A stretch of DNA of 64,000 bases from Onchocerca lupi (taxonomy: Eukaryota; Nematoda; Chromadorea; Rhabditida; Onchocercidae). Location of the stretch: the NCBI GenBank assembly GCA_028564675.1, contig JAOVVO010000112.1:62001-126000 (forward strand), in the 5' to 3' direction. Below, one piece after another: positions 13,611-27,071 of the stretch (its first letter is position 1; the number at the start of each line of letters is the position of its first letter). The translations under genes were made by a program, and so were the position numbers. The notes beneath the pieces are model-generated. The model was not told the DNA's origin. It made no database searches and saw only the letters and a list, made by a program, of their open reading frames with translations.

Positions 13611-15809
13611 AAAAAACAAAGTGGGACAAGATGGGATGAAATTTGATAACATCTAAACTTGGATACTTCTCCTTAACCTAGAAGCCACGACATGAAATAT
13701 CTTGAATATGAAGAAGTGCAATATGAAAAAGAAAGCTAAAAAAGGAAAACGAAGATCTATAATCTTTTGCAGGTATAGCCCTTTCTCCTGCTGCAATATC
13801 CCTGCGTCACTTCTTACGTAACGTAGGCAAGAATTTTATTGAACGAATCGACTGATCTATTCAGAGCATTTGGGAAATCACTAAAATAATATCAGTAAGA
13901 GAGAGAAACACAGGAATTCAAGAAAAAAAAAAAGACTGCAAAATTTGAATGGACTAGAAGACTTTTTTTCTTTTCTCTTTTTGATGTCCATCATACTTAT
14001 CTTATGTGAATTAAAAATTTCTCATAATACTTCAGTAATATTTCTGTCGATTAGACTGGCTTGGTTTGAACACGGACTAATAGATGGAGAAATGCTGAAT
14101 AATATGTGAAGTTATAAAATTAAATTGTAATTTTCGTAAAAATCTGCCATTGACCTCCTTTGATAAAATATTAGAAACCAGTGATATAAACTTAATATAT
14201 GTTCACAGTTTGACGCTTTTAGTAAAAATATTTGCAAAACACAGATTCACCAGTGAAAGCTAATAAAACAAAAGTGAAAACTGGTCAGTATCATCATAAT
14301 ATTTAATCTTCGGTAATCAGACACATATTAATAATAATACTGTAAGATTTATTTGTTAAGAATAAATTTTGTTCCTGAGAATCTGATTTGATTCATGTGA
14401 AAGTGGCAATGATTCTGTCATGTGCTAAACTAAAAAGATTCAAATAAAAAACAAGAAGATTTTAATTGTGAAGAACAATTAAGATTAAGAAGATCGAAAA
14501 ATAAAAAATTAATAGACAACATCGCTGATTTTATAGAAAAAGAAAAACAAACATAAAACCAATGTTTATTTTACTACCATGAAAATTTTTTTGTTTCAAA
14601 TTTAGCTACAATAATCAATCAAATAAGGGATAACAAACTGTTAAATTCCACTGCTTCTCAATTTCAGAAGCAATTACAACTGATACTATTTCAGAATTTG
14701 AAATCATACGAAATCTAAAAAAAAGAAAAAAAAAATAGATCCAATTAATTTCATAATAAAACCAAATTGTTACAATTTGATATAGAATGAATTTCGAATT
14801 ATTTTTTCTATCATGAATTTAATGGTAGTAAATTTGTGAAAATCGAAAAGTTAGCCAATTTCGTTTGCTCTTCAGCAAATATTTTTTTATGGATTCGTTT
14901 TTTTCTTTTTTCTTTTCCTCCTTTTTCCATCCCTCACAGTCCAATTCATTCCACCCTCACATACATTAATCACAGCAACAAAATGTCTGAATGCAAATGC
15001 TCACAATGTTATTGATGTAATCAATCCATGCATGCATGATGCCAACATGCAAGAGTTCTCCTCTTTCATCCTCCTCCTTTTCCATGATGAAGAAGTATTA
15101 TCCTCTCTGCATCATCGAATAACGAAACTCTCACTTGATCAAAGTCCTGAAGCTTCGGAATCCAGTCTTCCGGAATATACAGGGAACTTCAAGTGAAACA
15201 TTGTATGCACATCTGTACATCTATCTATCCCGCATAAGATAAGGAATACTAAAAATTGAATTATTAAAATAGATGAGAAAAAGAGCTATCTCTCATTTAA
15301 ACTGCCAAATTTTATCTTACCAAAATTACAAACGACGAAATTACAGTATGAAGAATTTCACAGTAAATTAATATTAAATTTTATGAATTAAACCAATTAC
15401 TTCAATTTAATCCATCCATTATTCAGCATTAATTCCTCCAACTTTTAACCGTCAATGATTTCAGAGAGAAATTACGCATCAAATAATCTCTCTCTATATA
15501 TTTATGTAATCCTAAAGACTGTCACAGAAAAGTCTTTAAAATTTGAAGTTTTCATTTCAAAAGAACTATGAAATCAAATATATTGCATGGTTTTTCTTTC
15601 AATGACCTTCTTCATGGAGGTCAACAATTGGTAAAAAATGACTAGTTCATTTGAAACCTTTCCTATCACTCAAAGAATTTGGTGCAATTTTTGTTTGGAA
15701 TAAAATTCAGACGTTGCAATCCGTTCTCCTCCCTCACAATAATATTACACTTTTTAATGCATTCACCCGAACAGCTGTCACATTCTTCAGCTGACACATT
15801 AACATACAG

Positions 15810-15847
<38 letters not shown>

Positions 15848-18800
15848 TTATACATACATGCACACATAAATACACACATGCACATATATATGCATATATA
15901 CATATACACAAACACACATACACAAATAAAATCATATAAAAATGTCTTCAAAAAAAAAAGAACTTCTTGAGAGCACAATAAGGGATGGAGATGTGAAAAA
16001 AAGTTTAATAATGAGGATGAGCAAAATTGATATTCATTAAAAATCATAAATTAAGAACCAAAATAATAACGATATATTACGGAATAGTTGGATTAATCAG
16101 CTAACAATATATAAAGTCTTATAGAATCCAGAAACTTCCTCACTGAGAATGCATGGAAAGTATCATAGCGTTGAAGATCGAGAATGGACATTACAGTAAC
16201 GATTTTCATTTTATTTAAAAAAGAAAAAAAACAGTGCCAACTACTGAAATATTTACTAGACAAATATGAGCTATGAATATGCAATATTTTAAAATAGGCT
16301 AATGCACTCTCAATCAGATTGCAAATATCAAAACAAAATGGGTGCAATGCTTTTGGCTAATAAAGTTTCCGTACGGATCAAATTCCTCCACATTTTGATG
16401 TAATATCTCTCTTTCGTAAATAAATTTGTGTTACTTTCCGGAATACCACAAAATTAGTTCCGTTTGCTATTTAATCAAGCTTTCCGAGAATCATATAATA
16501 CATATGATAATGGCATTCATATATAAAATTAATTTAATCCATCAAATCATACATACAGTTCCATACAAAAGTGTATGATGAACGGTTTAAGAAGAAAATA
16601 CCTAATTAATCCTGATTGAAACATCAAAGATTTGTCGAAGTTAGTATGAGAAAAACCAACGTCTAATCATAAATTTTCATTTTTTTTTTTCTTTCGAAAA
16701 TTCGATAATTCCATGATAGGATTAAAAAGAAAAAAAAAAGGGAAAAAACAATACGAACCAAAATGCAAAAGAAAAAAAAGACTTTATGAAAGTAAAAAGA
16801 AATAAATGAAGAACAAATAAAATTGTTTGGGTAAATTAATTTGTTTATTTTAATAAAGATAAAAATAACTGGTTGATGCGCTATCATTTCAAGGAAGAAA
16901 AAAAGAGATGCAGGTGTATTATCAAATTTTATAGCTATAGAATTTATTTTTTTCAAAAATCCAAAATTCAGTTTTACAAAATATAGTAAATTCCTTTTTA
17001 GCGATCCTAGAGGAAAAAATTGCTTTTCTTCCCAGTACAATATTGTATTCATGCAAGATAGACTAAAAAAAACATCTGGTTTAAAATAATTTTTCAAATT
17101 TCCATATGTATCATGATTTAATAATTTTGTTTCGTCTCGTTCTTGTGCTATTTAAAGTAAAAAAATAGGTATTCAAATGAAACAATAAGAAAGGATAACA
17201 GATATGAAACAAAGCGACAAATGCCTTTGTGAATCATTAGACTAAAAATACTTGACAAATTTCTAAGCTACAAAACCGTCCGATAGTTAACATTAATTCA
17301 AACAATGAAACATGCTTCGACTATTTATTTCGGTCGAATGAAAGCTTAGAAGCAGCAAAATACAATATTTATACGACAGTAATACTGACTATATACAAAT
17401 CACATAGTCATTAGGCATCTAATGTAAAATGACTGCTTGTGAAGTTCAAAGCTTCATTTCTTCATTGAAACTAGAACAGCAATAAAAAAATTTATCTTAC
17501 TTACGTAAGATACTATAACTAGTATATCCTCATGGCAACTAGTACACATATATATATTTTTCAAAAGTACTACAGAATTACCTAAGTTACATCCATTATG
17601 ATTATTATCCCGAACAAATTAGTCGCTTGATCATAGCAACAACGTGAAATGTATCATCACCGATATAGAACAAAAAAATTTTTCATATCTTCTTTTTCCT
17701 TCATTATTCGACCAATAATTAATATCTTATCTCATTATACCATTCTCAAAGCACGTCTCATCAAGTCCCATGATTCGACATTCCCACTCGCAATCCGTAA
17801 CAAAATTCTCCAGATCCCCCTTTATTCTGTATTTCTAGCATAGCTCGAAGAAAAGGCATAAATTATTTCGCTCATTTAACATCAATATATTCCGTTGATG
17901 AAGTAAAAATTTCCTTTTTCGTATCCTTTTTCCACCCCCTCAATTAATTTCAAAATTACAACTTGTCAAGAACTTTATTATAAACATACACTCACATATA
18001 TACTCTTTTTTTGCCACAAATAACAGTGAACAAATGATGAATTTTTTTCCTTTTTTTTTTTTTATCATTTCATGGATATAATTACACCTACGTAAATGCT
18101 CAAGTCAATCATTCGTTTCATCAACTGAAATAATGAAACAATCGTTAACAACACTTCGAAATGATGTAAAAACTTAATTCTATACCCTACACTTTCTTTT
18201 CTTATATATCACATTCTGAACTGTGATTATTCGAATTTGAAACATACAGCATCTCATAATCCCAATCACAATATTGATACATCTTTAGCCCTCTCGAAAA
18301 ATGTAATTTTATCAACAAAAATTAAGACCTAAAATATGTTTCTAGTAAGAAAAATAAAAAAGAAATATAAATTATTTAAAATCTAACTCATCAACAAAAA
18401 AAAAAGAAAATTGGAACTATGACTAGTTTAAGAACTAGTAAAGTTCATATTTAGCGATACAATACTATAAGATGAAAGCATGCTTTTCAACCTGCCAATC
18501 ACTTTCCATATTTTGTTTTGTTACTACCATTTCGAATATTCTATTAAATTTCATTTATTTAGGATTAACATCAATGCGCTTCAGATGCAAAAAATATGGT
18601 TCGTGTGAAAAAAAAAAATATATTGATAGCATGTGCTGTGATCATTATATGTCTAACCAATCAATTTGTAAAAAGCTAAATCATAGTTGTTCAATTTGAA
18701 CTAAATCTAAAATTGAATTTGCAGATAACTTAATCAAGTAAATTTTAATCATCTCTTATTATTTCATTACAAATGTTAACAGCGAGTGTACAATTTTATG

Positions 18801-21800
18801 ATGAATAACTTTTATTGACAAAATATGAAAAAAAAAAAAAATTTCATGTCTAATCAATCAATTTCATAACGGAAATGAAAATGAGAGTATTCATTCGTCA
18901 TCATATATTTTTCAATACTTCATTAAAATGTCTCGTTTTTTCTTTTTCATTTAAAAACAAAATGTCAGTGGTATAATTTATCTGATCCAATGAGTTGTTG
19001 ATGTTTTACTCTCAGAATCATTTTTATTTTAACTTTCTCTATCGAAAGTGATGCCCGAATTATGGAATGACAGTGATCGATTATTGTCATTCCATATTTT
19101 GAATCCAAAACTATTCGATTATCGATCATCCATGAAAAAGACTAACAATTCTATCATTCTGTTTTAAATAATTGTTAATTAGAAACGTTAATATGCTGTG
19201 CCCTCAAAAAAAAAAAAAAAAAAAAAAAGATCTTAACGAATTTCAATATTTACCATCAACTACTGCATTTTACATCACTTTATAATATTCATAATATAAA
19301 AATCAAATGAAAAATCAAAATTTTGTTAACAACCCAAGGTAAATATATGCATATATGCAGATAAATAAGTTTGTAAATATTCAAGACGTGAGAATCTCGA
19401 AATGTTCTTGCGAATAAGTCAACTAATAGCTTTATTGACGATACCAAATCCAACTGACGGATTTTGCAGTTTTAAAGCTGTTCATTCCGAAAAAGAAGAA
19501 AAATTATTAAATACATATTTTCGATTTTTCTGGGTCAAGGATTTCTACAAAAATAATCTCATATATTGATATTAAATTATGCTGAAGAAAAATGCAAAAA
19601 TTTGCATATCAAGAGATCGTTGTTTTGACGAGAAATTACGCAATATAAATATATTTTCAACGGAAAATGTAGACGTACATTACACCATAAACATAAAAGT
19701 CTTTCAAATAATGGAAAATAAAATCGAAATATAAAGTTGATTTTTGTTCATAGATATGAAATAGTCAAATTATTTATCCAAGCATATTTTAAACAAAAAA
19801 AAAAAAAAAAAAAAAAAAAAATGAAAATTTAAGAATAGGAATCATGTCTATTAAGGAAAATAACAAATGAATCTTTTGCTAGCATACTGTCCGCAATTAA
19901 AACTGCAAGTTTCAAAAGTTTAAAAATTATTAAAATAATTATTGAAGACTTGGAAAATCAATTCAGTTTCATATAAAATGAGATACCATAATTCCTGCTC
20001 CCTTACTAAGACCAAATCGACATTATATTGATCCTTTAATCAAACTTTTTCCTTCCATTCCGAAATCATCCGAATTATTCAGTTTGCACTTACAAATTAT
20101 GCTCTAGAAAATACTTTCCAAAATCCAAAATTTCTAAGTAGGACAGTACAGTTCCAGAAGCAATTTTTGCTTCGTCGAGAATGTAGCACGAGTATCGGTC
20201 AGGATAGACATTCAAAGAACACTTAAAACGAAATAAACAAAAATAAATTCTTAAGATGCTAAATTTATTGAATTTCAGATGTTATTTAAAGTTATGAAGT
20301 GACCGAAGAAAGAACCATAACAACATAATTAAAATGCTTGCTCGGTTTTTACAATTTCAAATTCTTCCATTTAATTTTTGGCATTTTTTCCAAATAAGAA
20401 ACTGTCCTTTAGCAACGAATTTTTAAATTTACTTTCATATTCCTGAAATAGTTTTCGATTTAAGAAAGCTTACGATAAAAAACCACAACAGCAAGACAAA
20501 AGATGGACTCGTAAGAAAGATTCGAATCATCAAAAATAGAACACTGCTTCTCTCATCTAATTTTTTATAGAAACTTTAAAATGAATTTCGATTTTAGAAT
20601 ATCTAAAAAGAGACAAGACATGATTAATGTATAAATTACAGAAACTTGAAACTGAATTTCCAATTCAGGAATCTAAAAAGGTATCCTTATCTTGCATTAG
20701 AAATGCAATAATCAGTAAGAGTATAAAGTATTCGCAAATAAACTATTAAACGATTTTTTTAGCTACAGTAATAAGATTTTTTTTTTTTTTTAATATAGAG
20801 GAAGGAGAAAAATTTTAACTTCTTCAACAAGCTTTTAGAAAGACAAAAAGTTACACTGCCTTATTTTATCACAAATATATGTCATCACAATTTAGAGTAA
20901 AACGTTGCTAACTGGATAACTAATCAGATTAAAGACTAATAATGACTGAAATCTTAACTTAGAACTAAAGATGACAATACAGAAAATAAGAATAACGATC
21001 AAGATAAAATTTCGAACTTTCCTTCGAAACAGTGAAACATTTAACTTTCACAAATTTCAACTTTTTTTATAAGCAATCACATGTTGAGTTAATTTGAGGC
21101 ATCAAACATGCCTAAGTCTCCAAGCACGCCTAAGAATGTAAAGAACAAAATAATGAAATTAAAAAATTTTTTACCATCTAATCAAATAATATTCAGAAAG
21201 AATGGACGGAAATGTCAATTAAAAACCTTACAAATGCTTGATGACCATCAAGAAATTCAAAACCACTAGCAAAAAAACTACGAGCATTGATATTAAAAAT
21301 CCTGTATCTATTAGTTATTCTATGAAAACATTAAATATGATGGATAATTTAAGGCGTCAATTTAATCGAAACACAAGGTAAGATCGAGGAACTCTGACTT
21401 ATGTAAATCTAAAAAAAAAAAAAAAAAAAAAAGTTACATCATCGCAACAAACAATTTTGATGTCCATTATTGAAAGCACAATATTTTATTAACTAAAGTC
21501 GACATTCAATGGATAAGTGACAAATGATATTAATAATCATTTTGAATAAGAGTAAATGTATTAATGAAAATAAATGATGCAAATACATGGTCTTGAAATG
21601 AATTTCGGGAATTTTATGTGCAACAACAGTAAGTTGTAAAAGTTGAAAAATTATACATTGGAATCTATATTAGTTGAGAAAATAATTGCTAATTTTGAGA
21701 AATAGATCAGTAATACAAATCTCATCTAACAATCTACAAAAAAAACTGGTTTTATAAATTTTCTACCTAAATAATTCTTAAATTCGAGTTGTATTTCATT

Positions 21801-22082
21801 TCGTTATATTCTAATAGCTTGTCTCCTCCTCTAAATAATAATTGATTTTCTAGAAATGTAATTAATGATAAATAAATGCCGTCAATCTCAACGAAAAAAA
21901 CAAAAGGAAAAAAAAAGATAAAAAAGGAAATAAGAAAAATAGGTAAGAACAATGCAAAACTTACCGAGCAATAGAAGTTTGAGTTCACGCCGGGCATTGC
22001 GTTTATCACGTTGCAGTTGTTTTTCAATTTCTTGATTTATACGTTTCTGCTCCCTTGCCTCCTCAGAAAGGCAGCAGGCCAT
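5913..22082 (-). CDS. egl-30: Heterotrimeric G protein alpha subunit, Gq class (EGL-30)
   Basis: Complete Gq-alpha gene, 355 aa, the same length as C. elegans EGL-30. Coding exons in transcript order: 21965-22082, 10876-11060, 10424-10584, 9882-10010, 9509-9638, 6961-7114, 6328-6435, 5913-5995. All junctions are GT-AG and in phase. The protein starts MACCLSEEAREQ, with the Cys3/Cys4 palmitoylation pair of Gq. It has the P-loop GTGESGKS (40-47), the switch-I arginine R179 in RVRVPTTG, DVGGQ with catalytic Q205, the guanine-binding NKRD (270-273), TCAT near the end, and the Gq receptor-contact tail EYNLV. In worms this protein activates phospholipase C-beta (EGL-8) and the Trio RhoGEF (UNC-73) at the plasma membrane and drives neurotransmitter release and egg laying; that is family knowledge. 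Intron 1 is about 10.9 kb. An upstream non-coding exon is possible but not seen. Confidence 0.98.
7160..7279. repeat. 53-bp tandem duplication in egl-30 intron 5
   Basis: Copies at 7160-7212 and 7227-7279 begin ATGAAAGGATGAAGATAATA and end AATCTCATT, with a single difference and a 67-base period. They lie 46 bases beyond the 3' splice site of egl-30 exon 6 (exon start 7114, minus strand), inside intron 5. The near identity implies a recent duplication. Confidence 0.9.
9768..9859. repeat. Two adjacent strong inverted repeats inside egl-30 intron 4
   Basis: The first has perfect 14-base arms at 9768-9781 and 9796-9809 (AAATTCAGAACAAA and its complement) with a 14-base loop. The second has 18-base arms at 9819-9836 and 9842-9859 (AAACATTATTTT...CGGT and complement) with one mismatch and a five-base loop. 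Both fall in the 243-base intron between egl-30 exons 4 and 5 (9639-9881). Either DNA strand would fold. Function unknown. Confidence 0.85.
12069..12123. repeat. Homopolymer A(55)
   Basis: Uninterrupted run of about 55 A on the plus strand (T on the egl-30 sense strand) in egl-30 intron 1. It is the longest homopolymer I saw in the window. Confidence 0.9.
13577..13608. repeat. Homopolymer A(32)
   Basis: Run of 32 A in egl-30 intron 1, preceded by a short GA-rich tract. Confidence 0.85.
15011..15025. promoter_or_regulatory. Palindrome ATTGAT-gta-ATCAAT in egl-30 intron 1
   Basis: Perfect inverted repeat of 6-base arms, followed at once by alternating ATGCATGCAT sequence, inside the GC-richer patch of intron 1. 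The half-sites resemble TALE/Hox-type homeodomain sites (TGAT core). Only the palindrome is seen; a binding role is a guess. Confidence 0.3.
15819..15846. repeat. CA microsatellite
   Basis: About 14 CA units, extended on both sides by irregular CATA/CACA sequence (about 15800-15918). It lies in egl-30 intron 1. Confidence 0.85.
19061..19096. repeat. Perfect 12-bp inverted repeat in egl-30 intron 1
   Basis: Arms TATGGAATGACA at 19061-19072 and its complement at 19085-19096, with a 12-base loop. An isolated hairpin in otherwise plain intron. Confidence 0.75.
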
Positions 22083-23698
22083 CGGGGCCGTTTTGGCTGC
22101 CCGTAAAATGAACAGTTTTGCCGGTTTTGCGTAATCGTCGTGTGAAATACCGAGTACTACGTACGTGTTACAGTGACGCGCACTCAGCAAGTTGCCATTC
22201 AGCACAATAGTAAAATTATTAGTGGAATTAACACAATGGCAAAATCGCAACAAAAATGGAGCAAATAGCAGCGGAAAACGGAATAGCGAAAAAAATAGCG
22301 CGAACAGCAAAATAACAAATCGGTAGCTTAAAAAAGAAAATATCTTCATTGATAGGTAAGAAAGATTCGATTTAACTTTCAAATTTTAACTTGAGTAATT
22401 TGGTAATATAATAAAAAGTCAGATTTCTGCATATGAAGTAATGGCAAATTTTTGATATTCATCAAATTTTTTATCCGAAATATCATAAATTACAATAAAA
22501 TATGTCCAACACTTTCCCATTCTGAATGCTTTCTAATTTAAAATTCAGGAAAAATATAGAATCATAAAACCAAGAAAAATGATATACTATTAGCATAACA
22601 AACTATAATATAGCTAGACAAATTTTTCAAAATAAATTTTCTGCTAAAAATCTTTTTTTTTTTCACCGCTATTTGTGGTATTTAACGGTGTCCCAATATT
22701 CATCAAAAAATCTTGATAATTTACGAGTTGAAAAATTTTTTTCTCTTCTTTGCCTTATAAAATTTAAGATTGGATTTCTTCCCCAAATGAAATATCGTCC
22801 CTTACGCTTTCATTTTTAGTAAACAAATAAGTAAATGAAATCTACAAACCAAATCAGCGCATAATAGCAAAATCAAGCTTTTAGTTATTGCAACAGTTTT
22901 TCGGAATTTCGCTAAAATCGATTAGAAGAAATGATGATCCAACAGTCCACATTCAAGAAGACAAGGGGAGGTATCAATGAATTCCACAATCACACACTGT
23001 ACCTCTCTACCAATTGTGGATCTGAAATTAAATTAAATTAGATTAAACGAAATTACAATCTAAACTTTGGTGGCATCATTAGTGAGAAACAGTATTGAAA
23101 ATGAACAATGAAATATCAGTCACAACATGACATTATCAAAAATGATATTCCACTTAACAGTGACATGAAAGAAAACATTGTTTGATGTTACAGTGATAAA
23201 AATACTTGCAGTACAAAGTGCAACAATTAGAGCAAAGTGTAGAATATGCGACGTTTAATCCTGTCAAACAGAGCATTGGAAGTTCAATAATGGGTACAAT
23301 TTTGACACAAGCCAAAATATTTTCAACGTTCGCTGATAATGACTAGTTCCGAATGATCGATCGGTAGTAGTATAATTTCAGATAATCCATTCACTATTTT
23401 CAATACAAACGAACTCCATTACGGTATAACGAGAAAGGCAACATTAAATAAACTTGGCAAAGTTTAACATAAACAAATCAATTATTTAGATGAAGAAAAC
23501 TAACCGTAAGTATTACATAATTTTAAAGTAACAATGTATGTAAGAATAACGAACAATTATTAAACGTGAACTTAAAGAAAACCATGAAAATGAAAACAGG
23601 GTAAAATATAACAAACAAAATAAATACATTAAACATTTTGATAATATTGAAATGGAAATAAAGCGGTCCAATTTACACATATATTGATATCGACCAAA

Positions 23699-23775
23699 AC
23701 ACACACACACACATACACACATACACATACATACGCACACACGCACATATACATACACACATACACACACGCACG
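23699..23775. repeat. CA/CATA-rich microsatellite
   Basis: Interrupted (CA)n with CATA and CGCA variants, upstream of egl-30. Confidence 0.8.
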
Positions 23776-24375
23776 CTTACATAGCGCGCGTATATGCAGC
23801 AAAAAAAAAAAAGGATTGCTTTTCTGAACTTATATCTTCTTGTTAGTCAAAATGTTGATCGACAGGGAACGGACGGCGGTGATGACGGCGACGGCGACGG
23901 CGACAACTACAACGGCCGACAACGACGTCGTCAATGATGAACAGGCATTGATAGAAAAAATGGTGTATTATGTATATGTATGTGTATGTCTGTGTATGTA
24001 TGTGAGACAATAGCAAAAGTAAGGAAGGAAAGGAATAGCATAGTTGGAATAGATTGGGAAAAGCCTTACAGAGAGGACAAACATGACACGGCGGGTGCGA
24101 CACGTGGCCTGTTAGCACGTAGCCCCTTCTCAAACGTCCGAAACTTCTATCATAAACTTCCCTTTTCGCATCTTCCACACGATCGCTCTATACACATACA
24201 CATTTCAAACCTTGATACACATACACACATACACACACATACACGCACATACATTACACAAATTATAGGTATATATATTTATATATAGATGTGAATAAAT
24301 ATACTATATATGCAAATATGCATATAATACGCATAATACATACAAATATGCATATATTAATAAATATACTTACAT

Positions 24376-24400
24376 ATAAATATATATATATATATATATA
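24376..24400. repeat. AT dinucleotide microsatellite
   Basis: About eleven TA units next to ATGCATAT-type palindromic sequence (24300-24365). Confidence 0.75.
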
Positions 24401-24982
24401 TTTAGGAGAAGGCATGCATGTCTGCGGAATTCTATCTCGTCTCTCTTGCAAGCTATTCCCAGGGAAGTGCATGCATACATGCAAGTCTGGAGTGATAGAA
24501 ATAAGCCTAAGCAGACAACAGCAAGATTCATCGAAGCCTGTCAATTTGCGAAGAAATCTTCTCGCAGACAACAAGCATCTCTCTCGCATTCAGCCATTTA
24601 TATGCCTGCAAACTATCTTCACCGCATGCACTTTCCCCAGGCTAACAAATGTAGAAGTTTGCCATTCTCGATTGCGATCATTCAAAGCTTCATCAATTTC
24701 TCATCTCTGCTTTTTTCTCTTTCTCTCCTTCTCTCTCTCTCTCTCTCTTTCTTAAAAGTAATCGGAATTTGAAAAGTTGTTGTTAAGGAAGGGAAAAGGT
24801 AGCAAAGGAAAAAATATACGAAAAGGAACGGAAAATGTTGGCTTTCTCAGAAGAACCAGAAGTAAACATTAATGTTCGTTTGGAATGTTTCCCTATGAGA
24901 GAGAATGAGAAGAATGAGGAATGAAGGATGAATATTTGAAGAGATGGCCTACATCCGGCGAGTACCACTACTTTTAGCTTGG

Positions 24983-25030
24983 CTTGGTCAACAAACCAAG
25001 TTACGAGAAGCCAGGTCAGTTCAGACCTGG
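24983..25030. repeat. Pair of adjacent short hairpins
   Basis: Hairpin 1: arms CTTGGT (24983-24988) and ACCAAG (24995-25000). Hairpin 2: perfect 7-base arms CCAGGTC (25011-25017) and GACCTGG (25024-25030), loop AGTTCA. They sit ten bases apart in a GC-richer patch. I could not fit a tRNA cloverleaf to them. Confidence 0.6.
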
Positions 25031-25167
25031 TCCATTGAATCATGCGGTTATTCCTAACCACTTACACCACTACCATCCACATCACAATCGTAGCTTCTTC
25101 AACCATTGTAAGCATAGCATACGATAGAAACCGCAACGCTTTCTCCACGTATTCCTCTATATCATGC

Positions 25168-25171
<4 letters not shown>

Positions 25172-25227
<56 letters not shown>

Positions 25228-25228
25228 G
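25172..25228. repeat. CA microsatellite
   Basis: About 28 CA units with one TA interruption near 25201, followed by alternating ATGCATGCGCGTATGCAT-type sequence that could adopt Z-DNA or cruciform forms. Confidence 0.9.
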
Positions 25229-27071
25229 ACAACATACATGCACATGCATGCGCGTATGCATGAATCATGAATTGGTGGCAAATAGCAGGCAGCATCAATG
25301 ATGACCTGCTATTGCGCGACATTTTATCTTATTCAGCAAAACATGCAAGTTAAGCGAAAGAACCGCATTAGAACATACTTTTGCAATTCCTCTGCAATCC
25401 TCTTAGTGTCCATCCAATTTGCAATATATGTGTGTGCATATATGCTCGAGTCGTAGTTAATCAGACTTTTCAGCCAAACATTTCTCCAGCTTTTAAAATT
25501 GCAACTTCAATTCAACCAACTGTAAATGGCAAATTTTAGGATAAATTAAAAGAACTTATTTGGCTACATTCATGGATTGTATCTATCAAATATATGGTAG
25601 ACTATATCCAATTGAATATCGTATCTTTTTGACTATATTCAGCATGGCCATATATGTTTTTGAATAATTTCAACTTGTTAAAGAGTTACGTTGATTGCAA
25701 TGATAAAATGTAAATCATTAAGTTCGAAAAAATCCCTCTTCGAAGTGTTCCGGAATTTGCACGAACAAATGTTCGCTATCTCAGTTAATTAATTAGCTTT
25801 TAGGATTGTATCAGCATCACTAAATAACACAGCTAAATCTTCATTTTCAGTTTATTTGCGTTATTTCCAATTACCTTCCATAATTGCATGTTTCTCTGAA
25901 TGTATTCGGCCATAAACAGACACCATGAATTCATCGCTGATAATGATTACGTGCTTTGATGTCAATCGTTAAAATGTGATTTGTAGTTGTTGTGGACAGT
26001 GGATGTATAAATGTACGATCTTTTTTGATTTTATCCATAATATTAATCAAATTAACGAATTGCAATTTTGAAATGATCATACAACAATATCAGAGAAAAA
26101 GCATGTTGAAAATGATTTTTTCTTGTAGTTTTGATATCTGCTGCTATAAAACATTAACTCTACTCAATTTTTACAGTCCGTAATTCATCGCAAAATCAAG
26201 AAGCTCCAAGTTCATGTTTACCTGATAGTACTATCCGAATCTCATGAAGTATTGAAAGGAATTCCATTAACAGAAAATCAAGAAACTCTAGAATCTCGTT
26301 GCTGATATAATACTATTGTGTATTCAATATCAAGATGTCAAGATTTTAATTTATCTTCACCAACCATATCCACGTTTAGATTCAGCAGATTTAATCATTT
26401 TAATTAATTTCCTACAAAAATTGTAGTCCCAGAAACTATTTGGTATTTCCTACTCCTCCCAATTTCCTTCTAAAATAACTCCAACAAACAAAATTAATTT
26501 TAGTTTTTTAAAAATCATTCTAATTTCCGAAACGTATACAATTGTTTCAAGGTTTTTTCCTATACATCTCACTACCTATTATTTAGTTTATTAGCACCAT
26601 AGAAATCCCAACTGCCAAGTTAAATGGTCACAAACATTCCGCAAAAAATTCAGGAAATGAGTAAAATAACACCACAGAGTTTTCCCCAAGAAATTTTAGA
26701 ACATAGGAATTCCAAATAAAATGACCCTATGAAGCCTGTTTGGAAATTTTTAATAGCACTAAAACAGCACAGTATAGTATTTGAAATGTATGAAAATGTG
26801 TGAAAATCCATACTGAGTTTCTTAGAAAACAGAAAACATACTTTTAATAGATATATTCAACATCATACGATCCCAAACAAATATGATCCTAAAACAAGAT
26901 CTAGTAAATGCTATAAATTCACGTATATTATCATGCCAAGTAATCAGATTATGAATGAATGAAATTCCAATTTTTCATCCGAATAAAACAACAAACATAG
27001 AAAAACAAACGATAAAAAATATTAAGTTTATATCAATCCTGAACAAAACGTACAAAATGCAGAGTAGTAAA

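Larger units (their letters stand above)
11061..21964 (-). other. egl-30 intron 1 (10.9 kb), no nested gene found
   Basis: This intron separates the N-terminal exon (residues 1-40) from the exon starting in the P-loop. I checked for nested genes and found none: the open frames are AT-driven and show no family match or splice-bounded exons. It contains homopolymer A runs (12069-12123, 13577-13608 and shorter ones near 19207, 19797 and 21412) and a CA array at about 15819-15846. It also holds a 15-base palindrome at 15011-15025 and a hairpin at 19061-19096. A GC-richer 200-base patch at about 14930-15190 stands out. Long first introns in worm signalling genes often carry enhancers or alternative promoters, which would fit here but is inference. 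Confidence 0.7.

Noticed and set aside
15666..16047. Cys/Val-rich and Thr/His-rich frames over the CA array
   Set aside because: They are translations of (CA)n/(TG)n repeats.
22083..22382. N-terminal extension of EGL-30
   Set aside because: The frame is open upstream, but the known family start MACCLSEEA is at 22082 and the upstream peptide is a hydrophobic, unrelated translation. Palmitoylation requires the short N-terminus.
24983..25030. tRNA gene
   Set aside because: The two hairpins resemble tRNA arms, but no acceptor stem, anticodon arm or A/B box pair could be fitted.
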